DNA from: Neonectria sp. B-13 | Taxonomy: Eukaryota > Ascomycota > Sordariomycetes > Hypocreales > Nectriaceae | NCBI GenBank assembly: GCA_002682825.1 | Contig: NOKP01000005.1 | Coordinates: 744,001 to 808,000, forward strand | Length of the DNA stretch: 64,000 bases | Direction: 5' to 3' | Shown: in pieces, positions 1 through 10,658 of the stretch | Layout: every line of letters begins with the position of its first letter | Numbering within the stretch: position 1 is the stretch's first letter | Made by a program: the position numbers and the translations under genes | The notes under the pieces: model-generated | Told to the model about the DNA's origin: nothing | The model's input: only the letters and a program-made list of their open reading frames with translations | Database searches by the model: none

Positions 1-134
1 TTCCCCTCGCCTATACCCTCTCTCTCCTCCCCCTCCTCCACCGCGCCAATCATCATTCCTAAATTATATCCAAATCCCCCAAGCATACCCCTCAGCTCGC
101 CCAAACCGACACTCGTAACCTCCCCCGCATCACC

Positions 135-1184
135 ATGTTCGGCGCCCTGACTAGAACCTTCGCCCACAGCACCGACGCCGGTCGCCGCCACTCCGCTGCC
201 ATCGACGCCCAGCTCGCCGTCGACCACCAGGCCAAGCGCAATATCGCGCACATCCTCGTCCTTGGGCTGGCTGGAGGCGGCAAGTCGGCGCTGTTGCAGC
301 TGCTGGCCCCCGGCGGGGATGTGCCGGATGTCACCGGAGAATCTGTTCCCGGGGACGGAGGAGGAGTTGAGGAGGATGGTCGCAGCACTGTTAGTTCGGT
401 GACGCTCACTCCGAGTGAAGATTATGTGACAGGGCAGCAGGACGCGGAGGAGAAAGAGAAAGCCAAAGACGATGTCCTGAACCGTCGCGCCGCCGACTCA
501 ATTAACGAGGTCCTGCTCGAGGGCCCTAGTACCCTACGCCTCCTGTTCTCCGAGGTGCCTAGCACGCTTAGCCGCAAGGTGATGCACCAATTTGAGGGTC
601 GCGCGTCCACTATCGTCTTTCCCCTCGCCCTGTCCAGCTACGCCGACACGGCCCCTTCGGCCTCTCTCTCGCCACACCTGCCGCCGGCCCCGCCAAATCA
701 GCTCCAAGCCAGCCTAGACCTCCTTGAAAGCCTGCTCCGCAACCCGCTCTTTCGCCCAAATGTGGTGATTGTCCTGCTCACGAAGGCAGATCGGCTAGCC
801 GTGAAGCTGCAGATGACACCTTTCGGAGATTGTTTCCCAGCGTTTGAGGGGGACGAGACGGTGCGCGGCGTGGCCGAGTACGTCTTGACCCGGGTGAGGC
901 AGCTCGGCGCATGCAGCCTGGGGAAGAGACTATGCGTCTATCCCACAGTGCTAAATCTAGCCGAGGAGGATGGCGAGAGGCGAGCAGCTATGAGAGCGGG
1001 AGTATTGGTGTTCGTGACCCAGATAACACTAGCAGCAAATTTAGTCATGGTGAGTTGTTTCGGGAGCTCAGTGCCAGAGGAGGAGTTGGCGATAGTGGAT
1101 GTTGTTTTAGACGAGGTGGCAAAGGGCGCGTGGGAAGGGGTGGTTTTAGAAGGGTGGGAGTTGAAGAATCGGCGATTGGACTGA
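135..1184 (+). CDS. Degenerate heterotrimeric G-protein alpha subunit-like protein
   Basis: 349 aa, no intron needed. The order of landmarks follows G-alpha: a P-loop GLAGGGKS at residues 44-51, a segment at 138-170 that aligns with the switch II/ALS-Y region (MHQFEG then LALSSYAD), and TKAD at 216-219 followed by KLQMTPFGDCFPAFEGD, the counterpart of the NKxD motif and the stretch after it. Key GTPase elements are missing: the DVGGQ motif is EVPST at 140-144, so the catalytic glutamine is absent, and TCAT is replaced by NLAEE after YPT. An acidic, low-complexity insert (about 60-115) sits where the helical domain would be. The ATG follows a pyrimidine-rich tract (about 1-50), common in fungal promoters. 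Inference: a diverged G-alpha paralogue, perhaps nucleotide-binding but not a normal GTPase. A generic P-loop protein is less likely. Confidence 0.7.
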   Translation: MFGALTRTFAHSTDAGRRHSAAIDAQLAVDHQAKRNIAHILVLGLAGGGKSALLQLLAPGGDVPDVTGESVPGDGGGVEEDGRSTVSSVTLTPSEDYVTGQQDAEEKEKAKDDVLNRRAADSINEVLLEGPSTLRLLFSEVPSTLSRKVMHQFEGRASTIVFPLALSSYADTAPSASLSPHLPPAPPNQLQASLDLLESLLRNPLFRPNVVIVLLTKADRLAVKLQMTPFGDCFPAFEGDETVRGVAEYVLTRVRQLGACSLGKRLCVYPTVLNLAEEDGERRAAMRAGVLVFVTQITLAANLVMVSCFGSSVPEEELAIVDVVLDEVAKGAWEGVVLEGWELKNRRLD

Positions 1185-1345
1185 TATTGCAAATGTGACG
1201 CAGTCTGCAAGAGTTATCCTTTGTGAACTATATCAATCTTGCGTATTTTACAGCAACACTGCCGGATATGGTAGCAGCAAGGCTGGGCGTAGATCCTTCT
1301 CCGAGTCATATTGCATCGATCAACGTCTTTACCTAAAAAGCGGGA

Positions 1346-1624
1346 TTAAATCGGGCATAATTTCAGATGAGTGATACCTCGAATGATGGAACGAACGGTG
1401 TCTGTGGCGCGCTCCAAAAAGCACAAAGTAACGAATGGCGCCCTACCAGTGACAAATTCCAGCAGGCGTCCCTGTTCGTGCTCTCTGAACAAATCATCAT
1501 GGCTAACCCAGCTCCAGCCCCATGGCTTGCCATTGACTTTCAGACTTTGCATATAAGGTCCATCTTCTAGATTCTCAACGGTAATACCCAACCGACCGCC
1601 AGTTTCCCCATGATGGATAGACAT
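1346..1624 (-). pseudogene. Fragment of a GH92-type alpha-mannosidase
   Basis: A 92-codon open stretch whose first half (residues about 15-57) resembles the C-terminal region of fungal family 92 glycoside hydrolases: ITVENLEDGPYMQSLKVNGK, then a W and SHDDLF, then LLEFVTG. Those enzymes are around 750-800 aa, and no other part of one was recognised nearby, so this is read as a remnant. The last 35 codons do not look like the family. The assignment rests on remembered motif similarity only and is moderate. Confidence 0.4.
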
Positions 1625-1779
1625 ATTCTCAAATCGCGGCTATCGAATAAGGTAAATGGGCTGCATAAAAACCGGGCCATGACAAATATATTAACTGTGC
1701 AATTTACAGCTTTGTAATACCTTCTGCAACATTTAGCCCAACTTTAATCGGCTGTATATAAACACACAACAACCGATAA

Positions 1780-2863
1780 CTACAATTGACTAATGACCCA
1801 TTTCACTGCCCCATGAGCATTTTTCATGAATTCCCCAGTTTCAGGCAGAGAGGGCACTATCCAGAAGCAATGTGGAAGGCCAGGGTAGTAGTCGGTCTTA
1901 ACGCTCACGCCAGCACCCTTTAAGGATTCCAGCAAAACCCTACCGTCATCTCGCAATGAGTCCAACTCGCAGTTAGATACATATGTCGGCGGAAATCTCT
2001 TATAGCTTTCCGCATCCAGTGCAGGGAAATAGTCCCTGTCTTTAGCATCAAGCCCTGCAAGGTCGAAAAATAGACGGATTGAGCTTCCGTCCACGAGTGG
2101 TACGTTCGTCCTGTTCTCTGTGGAAGACGTGTGAATTGACTTGTAGCCACCCGGAATGTTGTCGGGGTGCAACACAACGGGGCAGAAAACAACCAGGCCC
2201 TTGACAGTCTTCTGGTCTAGTCCAGATTGGCCCAAAATAATCCTGCGGGTGAGAGAAGTTGCGAGTCCAGCTCCTGCTGAGACTCCAATAGCGTACATCT
2301 TTGTTGCATCCCCTCCAAATGTAGTTGCGTTTCGATGTGCCTGTACATCTATCAGCCATGTCCAGGGCCCTCCCGTTCTACTTGCTAGGAAACGTGAACC
2401 TACCCATTCAAAACCGTTCAACGCATCCTCAAGATGCGCCGGTGCTCTGAACTCTGGAGATAGTCTGTACTTGATGGCGACGATGATTGTGTTGTTGGAA
2501 ACGGCGGTAGTAGCACAGAAATACTCATCGGCAATTGACGGGCCAACGACTAGCCCACCAGGGTGGTAATATACACCAACAGGGAGGTCTGCACCACTAG
2601 GAGCAGCGGGGCGATAGACGCGATAGCTAAAGGTCTCGTATGTGCCGTCATAGGTTTGGACGGATTCAGGGCTGGGAGGATACTGTGCTGCCAATGCGCT
2701 CATGAGACCACCATGCTGGGCGCGCATTTCTTCAGCAGTTCCATTGAGAATTGGCCGAACGCCCAGACTTTCCTCAAACTAGTCCACCATGTCAGCTTTT
2801 CTGTCAACGAATAGACGTCCGGATTCTACGTACCTTGAGCCAAGACTCAGTATAGCCATTCAT
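1780..2863 (-). CDS. Alpha/beta-hydrolase esterase (HSL-like)
   Basis: Two exons (2834-2863 and 1780-2778) around a 55-nt intron with GTACGT donor, CTGAC branch site and TAG acceptor; 342 aa spliced, starting MNGYTESWLKFEESLG. The short first exon was chosen because the reading upstream of the long exon hits TAG exactly at the splice acceptor. The core is an alpha/beta hydrolase: an oxyanion-hole motif YYHPGG (family usually HGGG), nucleophile elbow GVSAG, acid in ELDSLRDD and histidine in LPHCFW. No signal peptide is visible, so it is probably cytosolic. Next to a Baeyer-Villiger monooxygenase gene, the natural inference is hydrolysis of the aryl ester made by that enzyme, releasing a phenol and a short acid. 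Substrate is inferred, not seen. Confidence 0.85.
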
Positions 2864-3084
2864 CGCGATGGCTTGTCGTCGCACTTCAATACAATGGGGT
2901 CTCGTCTTTGTGACCGTTGCTTGATGGAATGGCTCTGCGGGCAGAGGCGCTCTGAAAAGCCTGTGAGTTGTGTTGTAAAGAGGATAGCTCTCCCATGATT
3001 TATGTTCCCGCTATCGAAGGGGGCTGCCGTTGCACGTTTTAAGATGGTAACGAGCTCAAAAGCGGAAGCTCAATGGCTGTCCGT

Positions 3085-3169
3085 ATCCGAACACAGCCGA
3101 CGCTAGAAATCCAGGGGCTGCACACAATCCACACTCACGGATTCCGAAAAAAGAATAGTCCATGATCCG
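3085..3169. promoter_or_regulatory. CGGAT sites in esterase/monooxygenase intergenic region
   Basis: The interval 2864-3408 contains no gene. It holds three copies of CGGAT on either strand (ATCCG 3085-3089, CGGAT 3138-3142, ATCCG 3165-3169), the motif clustered in the other promoters of this catabolic group. It lies 220-310 bp upstream of the esterase start and may be bound by the local Zn2Cys6 regulator (inference). Confidence 0.4.
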
Positions 3170-3408
3170 ATACCATAGCATATTGTGAGTTAAGTTGGAT
3201 TCTTACGTTCATGTATTGCAGTGAGTAATCGTTGCGTTTGTTAAAAATTACCTTCCATCGCTAGGCTCAATCACTACTCGTGTTCTCATCGCCACAATTC
3301 AAACTACGTTGTGCAGTGAGTCTTGTATTTCATATTCCTCGCTTGTGTTAAAATAACTGTACGAACCACATGGCGATTCTTTTTAAATTGGCCTTGAGCC
3401 TTGCCAAC

Positions 3409-5560
3409 CTATTTGACCTTGACTAAACAATGTTCCAAGTATGCATCCACCTGAGAGACACCCAGAAGCGACAAGACAACACCGACGTAACCATCCGGTC
3501 GAATTACAGTAACGGCACCCACATCAGGACGGACCCCATACGTGTCATACAAATCCTCCTCGACCGGGCCGTGAAACCGCATCTCTGCATTCCTCTTGAC
3601 TGACGGCGAAATATCAGCCCATTCAAAACTTCTCTTGGAGAATGGATGCAGCACAACCAGCTCGATGGTGCTTGAAGGAAAACTTGGTAGCAGATTATGA
3701 CAAATGTGGTCTATGGCTCGAGAAGAGTCGCCATCTTTTTCGACGAGGTCAAAAGTTGTGAAAACGAGAACTCGAAATCGACCATTGGAAAGGAAATCTA
3801 TCCATGTTAGTATTGATAATATTGGACATGCGGTCATTCGAAAGCTTACCGTCTTGTAAATGTCGTAAGTTTGCATCTGCATATCGCCGTACCGTGGAGT
3901 CGAGTAGACGTCGACCAGGCTTCAGAACCCCGTCGAGATAATTGCTCCCGGTGATTGGGTAGTCCTCACCTGAGACAGGAGGCTGAACTATAATGCTCGA
4001 CGGGTACTCAATGCCACAACCGCTGGTAAAGCCGCTGCCATCACTGAAGACCTTAAGGAATTGGTCATGTGTCAATCCCTCAACGTCATGGTCCGAATCG
4101 ATTTTCCCTGAGAACATGGAAGAAAACTTGGTATCGAACTCGATAAGCATTTTAGCAACATCTGAGCGCTCTTTCGCATACGTCGAGAGAACAGTTGAAC
4201 TTGCGCTTTTTGGACTTAGACCATGAATCTCATGAGCTAGCTTCCAGGAAAGATTGTACGAATCCATCATGGAGACGTTCATTCCTTGGCCTGCCTTAGG
4301 GCTATGTGTATGACAAGCTGGCTGAATGTTAGTGGGTTGTCATAGGCTGTTTAAGAAAAACCCATTTGCTTACCATCTCCAACAATAAATATCCTCTCGT
4401 GACCGTTGGCATCTTCGAGAGAGAACTTGGAAGTCATGCGCTGCCCAATCTGATATGCAGCCCACCAATCGACCTGAGTGCCCTCCTTGATGGCAATTTT
4501 GTACGGCTCAAAGACGCGCTGTGCCTGTTCCAGTATAGAATCCATGGTAATGCGTGATCTCCGCTCTCTAGAACCTTTTTGCGAAGCATGGTCATCTTGA
4601 GCAGACCCCTCAGCAGGAAGTTCTTCGACTGTCTGTACATAAAGACGAGTCAAATACTCGCCGCCGTTAATGCGCTCACGAGGAATGATCATGACGGAAC
4701 CTGCATCGGAGTGGATAGCGCAGCGCTTCCGCACGTCGGGGAAGTCTGTCTCTGCCACAAAGTCGACGACACCCCAGATATGATCCGTTGTTTCGCCAAC
4801 TAGTTCCAGTCCCATTGAGCGTCTGACGGCGGAGTGCGCACCATCAGCACCCACCAGGTATTTGGTGCGCACAGTGTTTTTTATCTTGTGGCCGTCGGCA
4901 TCCTCATGCTCAATCACCACCATGACAGGAAACTCGGCATCGCCCGCTTCATCGATCTGAAAATCCAGGAATCGAGAACTCCGACGAATGCAGCTCGGGG
5001 CATATTGCCCGAGGTTCTCTTCCAGAATTCGCTCGATTCTGCCCTGATGGATGGTGACCTCGTGCTTGTATCTTGCCGCGACCACAACATCCGGTGCAAA
5101 AGACGTGCGCTCAATCGCGGGGGAATCGCGAGGGGAGGTTCTCATCTTTGGGTTCCAGAAAGCGACCTCGGACATATGGCATCCGTGGTTGAGGATCTCA
5201 TCTGCGACATCCAAGCTTTTCAGTACTTCCAGTGTTCGAGGCTGAAGGCCATCGGCCTGGCCAGCTTTGAGCGTTCCAGGTTTGGCATCATAGCAGGCGA
5301 TGGAATCTCCAAGTCCGTATCGGGCGAGCAACAATGTGCACATCATTCCTGCTGGGCCAGCCTAGGCACGATCTTGTCAATGGATGTAGACACGGGCTCC
5401 TTATGTCACAACGTACCCCTATCACGATAACCTCGTGCTTTTCCTCATTGTCATTGGAAGAAAGAAGAGGCCGCGTAGTCAACCTCGGTAGAGGTGATTC
5501 AATTGTTGGATTGATGCGGAGGTCACGGTTTTTGTGCGCGGTTTCATGGAAGACAGGCAT
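3409..5560 (-). CDS. FAD-dependent phenol 2-monooxygenase-type hydroxylase
   Basis: Four exons (5417-5560, 4374-5361, 3850-4317, 3409-3797) with 55, 56 and 52-nt introns; every junction keeps frame and gives 662 aa, the usual size of fungal phenol hydroxylases. The first junction restores the FAD-binding motif VIVIGAGPAG (about 44-53). A DG motif follows (VGADGAHSAVRR), and the second junction restores the GD motif (IFIVGDACHTHSPKAGQG), contacting the flavin ribityl chain. The C-terminal ~150 residues are the thioredoxin-like domain of this family (FRVLVFTTFD ... VTVIRPDGYVG). It would hydroxylate a phenol ortho to the hydroxyl with NADPH and O2. Beside an intradiol dioxygenase transcribed divergently, the likely job is making a catechol or hydroxyquinol. 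Exact substrate cannot be read from sequence. Confidence 0.9.
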
Positions 5561-5870
5561 ATTTGCGGAAGTATGGGTGGCGAAGGGTTTGCCTTTACCA
5601 ACACTCCGGTGAGATACTCCAAGAATTGTGGTTAAATGTGTTACAGCTGGCCGATGTCCAGGACGTGAAGGGCCGTGGACGCGATCTCGTGGAGTATAGC
5701 GTTGACGATTAAAGTGCTGTGTGGTGGCTTCCGGGACTGTCCTGTGATGATCCCTCCGACATCATTATCACCAACTGGGGGATACAGCAGCGTTGGCGGA
5801 AGCTGGTTTCTACAGCCGATAGCGAAGTAGCTGAAATGTTCAATGACCCCAACGCTGCTCGGAACGGTAC

Positions 5871-5940
5871 ACATCCGGAACGCATCCGCCCCAGATCCGC
5901 CTTAGATCCGACCCACATGTGCGTCAAGAGATAACATCCG
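5871..5940. promoter_or_regulatory. Tandem 11-bp-phased CGGAT/ATCCG array
   Basis: In the divergent promoter between the monooxygenase (starts 5560, minus) and the dioxygenase (starts 6208, plus), ATCCG occurs at 5873, 5884, 5895 and 5906, exactly 11 bp apart, with a fifth at 5936. The units read acatccggaac, gcatccgcccc, agatccgcctt, agatccgaccc. One-turn phasing suggests cooperative factor binding on one face of the helix. CGG-containing sites suit Zn2Cys6 factors, one of which is encoded 5 kb away. The rest of 5561-6207 has no gene. Confidence 0.6.
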
Positions 5941-6207
5941 TGACGACACGAACCCGTAATTCCGAGACTTCCGTTGCTCACTGAAGCAATTCACCAAGCG
6001 TGCGTGCGTGAGCCATCTGAAACGTCAGCGGACCTGCAGACCTTCGAAAACGAGCTACTACTAATCCTTTAAGTGTATACTGTCAGTCAAAAGAAAATCA
6101 GAGAAAACGAGCCTTCGGACGACCTGACCGCGACTACACACGTCTTTTCCCCATTTCTCGCTTTCTACCCCGCTCACTTGCGTGCTCGCAATCAGAACCG
6201 CCAAACG

Positions 6208-7309
6208 ATGGACCTCACGATAGAGAACATCACAGAAAATGTGCAAATCATTAATTCCAAGTGTCCTGATAGACGGGTCAAATTCCTTCTTGAACGACTA
6301 GTTGTTCACCTCCATGACCTTGTGCGAGAAACGAGACTCAGCACAGAGGAGTGGATGGCCACACTGGAGTTTCTGACCAAAGTTGGCCAAACCTGCACGT
6401 CTACTCGTCAGGTAAGTATCCAACCAGTAGCAGCATCATTTTGTTTTTATAGCCTCGGTGGTGACTAACGCGCAGTCATGGAAGGAATTTATTCTGCTCT
6501 CAGACATTCTCGGAGTCTCACTACTTGTGGATGCGATCGATCACCCCAAGCCCAAGGGTTCAACAGAAGGAACAGTTCTAGGACCGTTCCACACTCACGA
6601 GGCCAAGAATGTCGAAAATGGGGTCGGAATTGCAAGCGACCCTCAAGGAGAACCACTCCTCGTTACCTGCACAGTTCGCGACTCGGCGGGAAACCCACTT
6701 GAAAACGTCAAGATTGATGTATGGGAGACAGACTCGAAAGGGTTTTACGATGTGCAGTACGCCGATCATGACGGACCCGACGGACGCGCTGTCGTTACAA
6801 GCGACAAGGACGGTCGCTTCTGGTTCAAAGCCATCGTCCCTGTCCCATATCCGATTCCAAGCGATGGTCCGGTAGGAAAGCTCCTTGGGAGGCTCAACCG
6901 ACACTGTTACCGTCCGAGCCACATGCATTTCATGTTCAATCATCCAGTCTACGACCCTCTCATTACGTGAGTCTACCCGAATCGCACGCAAGCTGAATGT
7001 TATCGAGATGAACCCTGCTGACGTTTCATGGACAGCGCATTGTATCTGAAAAACGACCCCTACGAGAGCTCAGACGCCGTTTTTGGCGTAAAGAACACTC
7101 TTGTGATTGAATTGGGACGTGTTCAAGATGATGAGACGGCGCGCCAGTATGGTTTACAACTCGGATGTGCACTCATGGAGTATGACTTCGTCCTGGTCAC
7201 AAAAGAAGAAGCCATGGATCTGCGGTACAAGAATGCAGAAGCGGCAATGAAGGCACAAGGGAAACAAATGGAGTACATTGATGGGCTGCCTGTACCAGAG
7301 CTAGATTAA
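6208..7309 (+). CDS. Intradiol ring-cleavage dioxygenase (catechol/hydroxyquinol 1,2-dioxygenase)
   Basis: Three exons (6208-6411, 6476-6966, 7036-7309), introns GTAAGT..GACTAAC..CAG and GTGAGT..CAG; 322 aa. The N-terminal helical part (about 1-100) is the dimerisation domain of catechol-type enzymes. The iron ligands of the family can be placed: Tyr159 in DSKGFYDVQY, Tyr193 in VPVPYPIPSDGP, His217 and His219 in RPSHMHF. The GPFH motif around residue 104-107 is also typical. The reaction is O2-dependent cleavage between the two hydroxylated carbons, giving a muconate from catechol or maleylacetate from hydroxyquinol. It shares a promoter with the phenol-hydroxylase-type gene. Hydroxyquinol is favoured here because the reconstructed pathway passes through hydroquinone, but this is inference. 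Confidence 0.9.
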
Positions 7310-7621
7310 TTGAAGTCCAACTGTGACACGAAGAGAACCAGTACTACAAACATGTCGTTCTCCTTAACTGTTATGTTTATTACCGGACACTCCGTGAGAA
7401 CCCCATATAATGTCCTTTTAGAGCGCTTGTGTAGATCCATTGACATCCGCGAAGGAACCTGCTGCTTCTATCCCCAAATTGGAGTTGCATGAAATCAATT
7501 TCTAGTCGGCTAAACCATCTACGAAGGATATTTGTTCTTCGCCAGAATAGAGCAACACAGTGGGAACGCAAGTGGCGCCAGTTCAATTCCGTGTATCACT
7601 TAGCGTCCTCCCCAGTGGCGC

Positions 7622-7736
7622 ATCCGGGGTACCGGATACAACCCCCCCTGAGCGTGTAGGGAATTTCCTTCCGGGTGAGTAAGTGGCCTTCCGGATGTAG
7701 GACACGATCCGCCTCCTAGGGAAAGCCCTCGATCCG
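7622..7736. promoter_or_regulatory. CGGAT cluster upstream of the Baeyer-Villiger monooxygenase
   Basis: Five CGGAT/ATCCG copies in 115 bp (7622, 7633, 7692, 7707, 7732), the first two 11 bp apart and in opposite orientation. The 14-mer at 7698-7711 (taggacacgatccg) recurs exactly at 14427-14440 upstream of the alcohol dehydrogenase. The remainder of 7310-7934 shows no gene. Confidence 0.5.
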
Positions 7737-7934
7737 GTTATCCTGTACCGGTGAGTGGGGGTGGGCTTCAGTGACAGCTGATGCACGATGTGGTAACCTC
7801 GAACCTGCCACAAATGCATACAAGTATGCATGTGCTTCTTATCTACTTTTTTCTACTTCCTAATTTGCCTATCTCAAGCCCAACTTGACCGAATTTTGCC
7901 AAGTCACGTTTTCTTTGCTCTCTGAACGACTAGC

Positions 7935-9996
7935 ATGGCTGCCGTATCAACAACTGAGGCCCTCTCAGAGATTGCCCTGAAGAATGAGACCTTCGCTATT
8001 CCAAATGGTCTGGTGACTGCAAACAACTCACTAGGGGCGACGGCTGATCCCAAACACCGGGTTATCGAGAACTTTCGTCCCCTGAGTGTGATCATCATCG
8101 GTGCTGGCTTCTCCGGGATTTACTGCGGTATTCGGATACCGGAGCGTCTTCGAAATGTTAAGTTGACGATCTATGAGAAGAACGCTGGAGTTGGAGGAAC
8201 GTGGTATGAAAATCGATACCCAGGTTGCGCTTGCGATATTCCTGGTGAGTAACCGATCGACAAGTCAAGTGTTATCATTATTAATATGTTCAAAAGCACA
8301 TTCTTATCAGTACACATTCGCACCGAACCATGACTGGAGCCAGTTTTACGCCCCAGCAGCAGAGATTCGCGAATATCTCGAATTAGTAGTGCAGAGATAT
8401 TCTGTGGACCGATTCATCAAGCCCTTGCATAAAGTAGTTGACGCAAGGTGGAAAGAGGACAAGTCACAATGGTGCGGGACCAACCTACAGCTCCTAGGGA
8501 CTATTACTGATGCACTATTTAGGCATGTCACAGTCCAAAATCTCCGGACGGGCGAAACCACGGTAGATACGGCAGACGTTGTTATCAGTGCGCGTGGGAG
8601 TTTGAACGAGATGTCCTGGCCGGATATCCCGGGAATTCGCGACATGAAGATCCCGGTTATGCACTCCGCAGCATGGGACGACAGGTATGCGAAACCGCCC
8701 ATTCCACACGAGCAGCTTGTTGACTCGTTATGTTTAGCGTCGACATGAAAAACAAAAGGATCGGAATTATTGGTGGCGGGAGCAGTGCAATTCAGATTAT
8801 CCCCGCCCTACAGCGAGTCTCGGGTACACGCCTGAGCTGCTTCATCAGAAGCAAGACATGGATCTCTAGGCCATTTGGGGATTCGGTGATGAAAACCCTC
8901 GGCAGAGAGAGCATATACTGTAAGTTTTCATACTGCGCTATGAAGAAAAGAGAATGGCAATATAGAGACATGAAGGAATGCAAGCTGACCTTTCATAGTC
9001 TCCCCAGAAGAGAAAAATCAGTTTGCAACAGATCCCGAACATTACTTAAACTTCCGGACTATGATTGAGAGAGACGGGAACTCGATTCATTCGCTTACAA
9101 TGAAGGGCTCCTCAATGCAGCAGCTTGCACGAGACGACTTCACGGAACTCATGCGGGAGAAGCTGGTCAACAAACCGCATATCTTTGAGTCACTGCTGCC
9201 GAATTTCAGCGTAGCTTGCCGAAGGCTGACACCCGGCCCGGGGTATCTCGATGCGCTCGCCGAAGACAATGTTGACTTCATCAATGCACCTATCTCGAAA
9301 GCGACAGGTACGAGCCTTGTGCTGCAGAGTGGAGAAGAAAAGGAGTTGGACGTTCTGGTGTGCGCTACCGGGTTCCAAACCTCTGCTCCTCCACCCTTTC
9401 CCGTGACTGGCAGGAATGGCCAAACCATGCAGCAGAAATTTGAGCCTTATCCAGAAACCTACTTGTCACTTACCACAGATGGGTTTCCCAACTACTTCAT
9501 GATGCTTGGCCCGAATGCCGCCATTGGTACAGGGCCCCTCACAACCATGATCGAGAGGACCGGGGACTACATCATCAAGTGTATTCGGAAGCTCCAAAAG
9601 GAAGGAATCTCGAGCATGGAGCCAAAGCCCGCTCGTGTGAAAGACTTCTCACGAATCATTGACGAATACTTCAAGGATACCGTGTATCTCGACGACTGCA
9701 GTAGTTGGTACAAGAGGGGGGACCGAATTACGGGAGTCTGGCCGGGCAGCGCGCTACATGCTATGGAGGCTCTTCGGTCACCGCGCTGGGAGGATTTTGA
9801 CTATATCTATGATGGAGACAAGAATGGCACCGAGAGCAATCGGCTAGCCTGGCTTGGGGACGGCTGGTCGATTGCGCAGGTTGACCCCGGCCAAGGAGAA
9901 CTGGCACATTTCTTGCAACCGGGGCTCATCGATATACCGGCAGAGCCTTTTCCAGAGGATACTCCCGAGTTCAGACAGCTGCCGTTCTCTCACTAA
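7935..9996 (+). CDS. Baeyer-Villiger-type FAD/NADPH monooxygenase
   Basis: Four exons (7935-8244, 8297-8684, 8738-8919, 8999-9996) give 625 aa; all three introns are GT-AG and each junction restores a family motif. Seen in order: FAD motif IIIGAGFSG (53-61), GGTWYENRYPGCACDIPAH with the second junction after DIP, the HxxxW[D/P] part of the BVMO fingerprint (MHSAAWDD), the NADPH Rossmann motif RIGIIGGGSSAIQI after the third junction, and VCATGF near the C-terminal third. The fingerprint is incomplete: the expected F and G before the histidine are M and I (MKIPVMH). The family inserts oxygen next to a ketone, forming an ester or lactone. With an esterase in the cluster, an aryl ketone such as (4-hydroxy)acetophenone is the inferred substrate. 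A residue change could alternatively mark an N-oxygenase-like or other class B activity. Confidence 0.88.
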
Positions 9997-10086
9997 ATGA
10001 TTACGGAATAGCCTTGACCATCACGCCCTTGTTGATTGCTGGAGAGTCGTCAGAATAACAGAATAATGGGGGCACGCAAAGCCTGC

Positions 10087-10115
10087 CGGATAGCACACCG
10101 GATGGGGTACCGGAT
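10087..10115. promoter_or_regulatory. Three tandem 12-bp CGGAT repeats
   Basis: CGGAT occurs at 10087, 10099 and 10111, exactly 12 bp apart and all in the same direction, within units cggatagcacac, cggatggggtac, cggatggtgcac. Further copies lie at 10547 (CGGAT) and 10562 (ATCCG). The interval 9997-10658 lies between the BVMO stop and the regulator start and has no other gene, so these sites could serve autoregulation of the regulator (inference). Confidence 0.5.
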
Positions 10116-10658
10116 GGTGCACCAGCCCAGGATGGCGCTCTGCTTGCTACACATACTTTCAGGGGTAACATGCCCAATCGAGACATTAGGCACAATAATT
10201 GATTATAGTGTGATTGGTCAAAGGTTGAGGCAGAGTAGGATTAATGGGCTGGCGGCTGATAAACTCCGTTCAGTCGGTTGGGTGAAAGCGACGGCCAGAA
10301 CCACAATTCCTCCCTCGGCAATGATGAACACGGCAGTTGGCTACGCACCTTAGACTAGATCACATGAACATGAATCTAACCCCTCCACGATCTGATATTC
10401 TTCACCCCCGCACTCACTAATCCCCAACCCCACACACTACCCCGGAATCTCCAGTCTCCGCTGCCTCGGCACTTCATACCCAATCTCAGCGACCCCGGAA
10501 AGTACAAGGTAGGTATGGCATTTTCCTGAAGGCAATTGCCAGTGCTCGGATCATGTTGCACATCCGGTCCAGCTTCCGTCCGGTATTCTGAGGTATTCTT
10601 CTTCGATCCACTCTCTACGTCATCCACGAAGCCAGTATCTATCTACCCAGTTTGTGCA

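Noticed and set aside
92..409. 105-codon minus-strand frame opposite the G-alpha-like gene
   Set aside because: Antisense shadow of a GC-rich coding exon; low-complexity Pro/Ser composition and no motif.
2819..2824. CCGGAT inside the esterase intron as a regulatory site
   Set aside because: Single copy within an intron; not counted with the promoter clusters.
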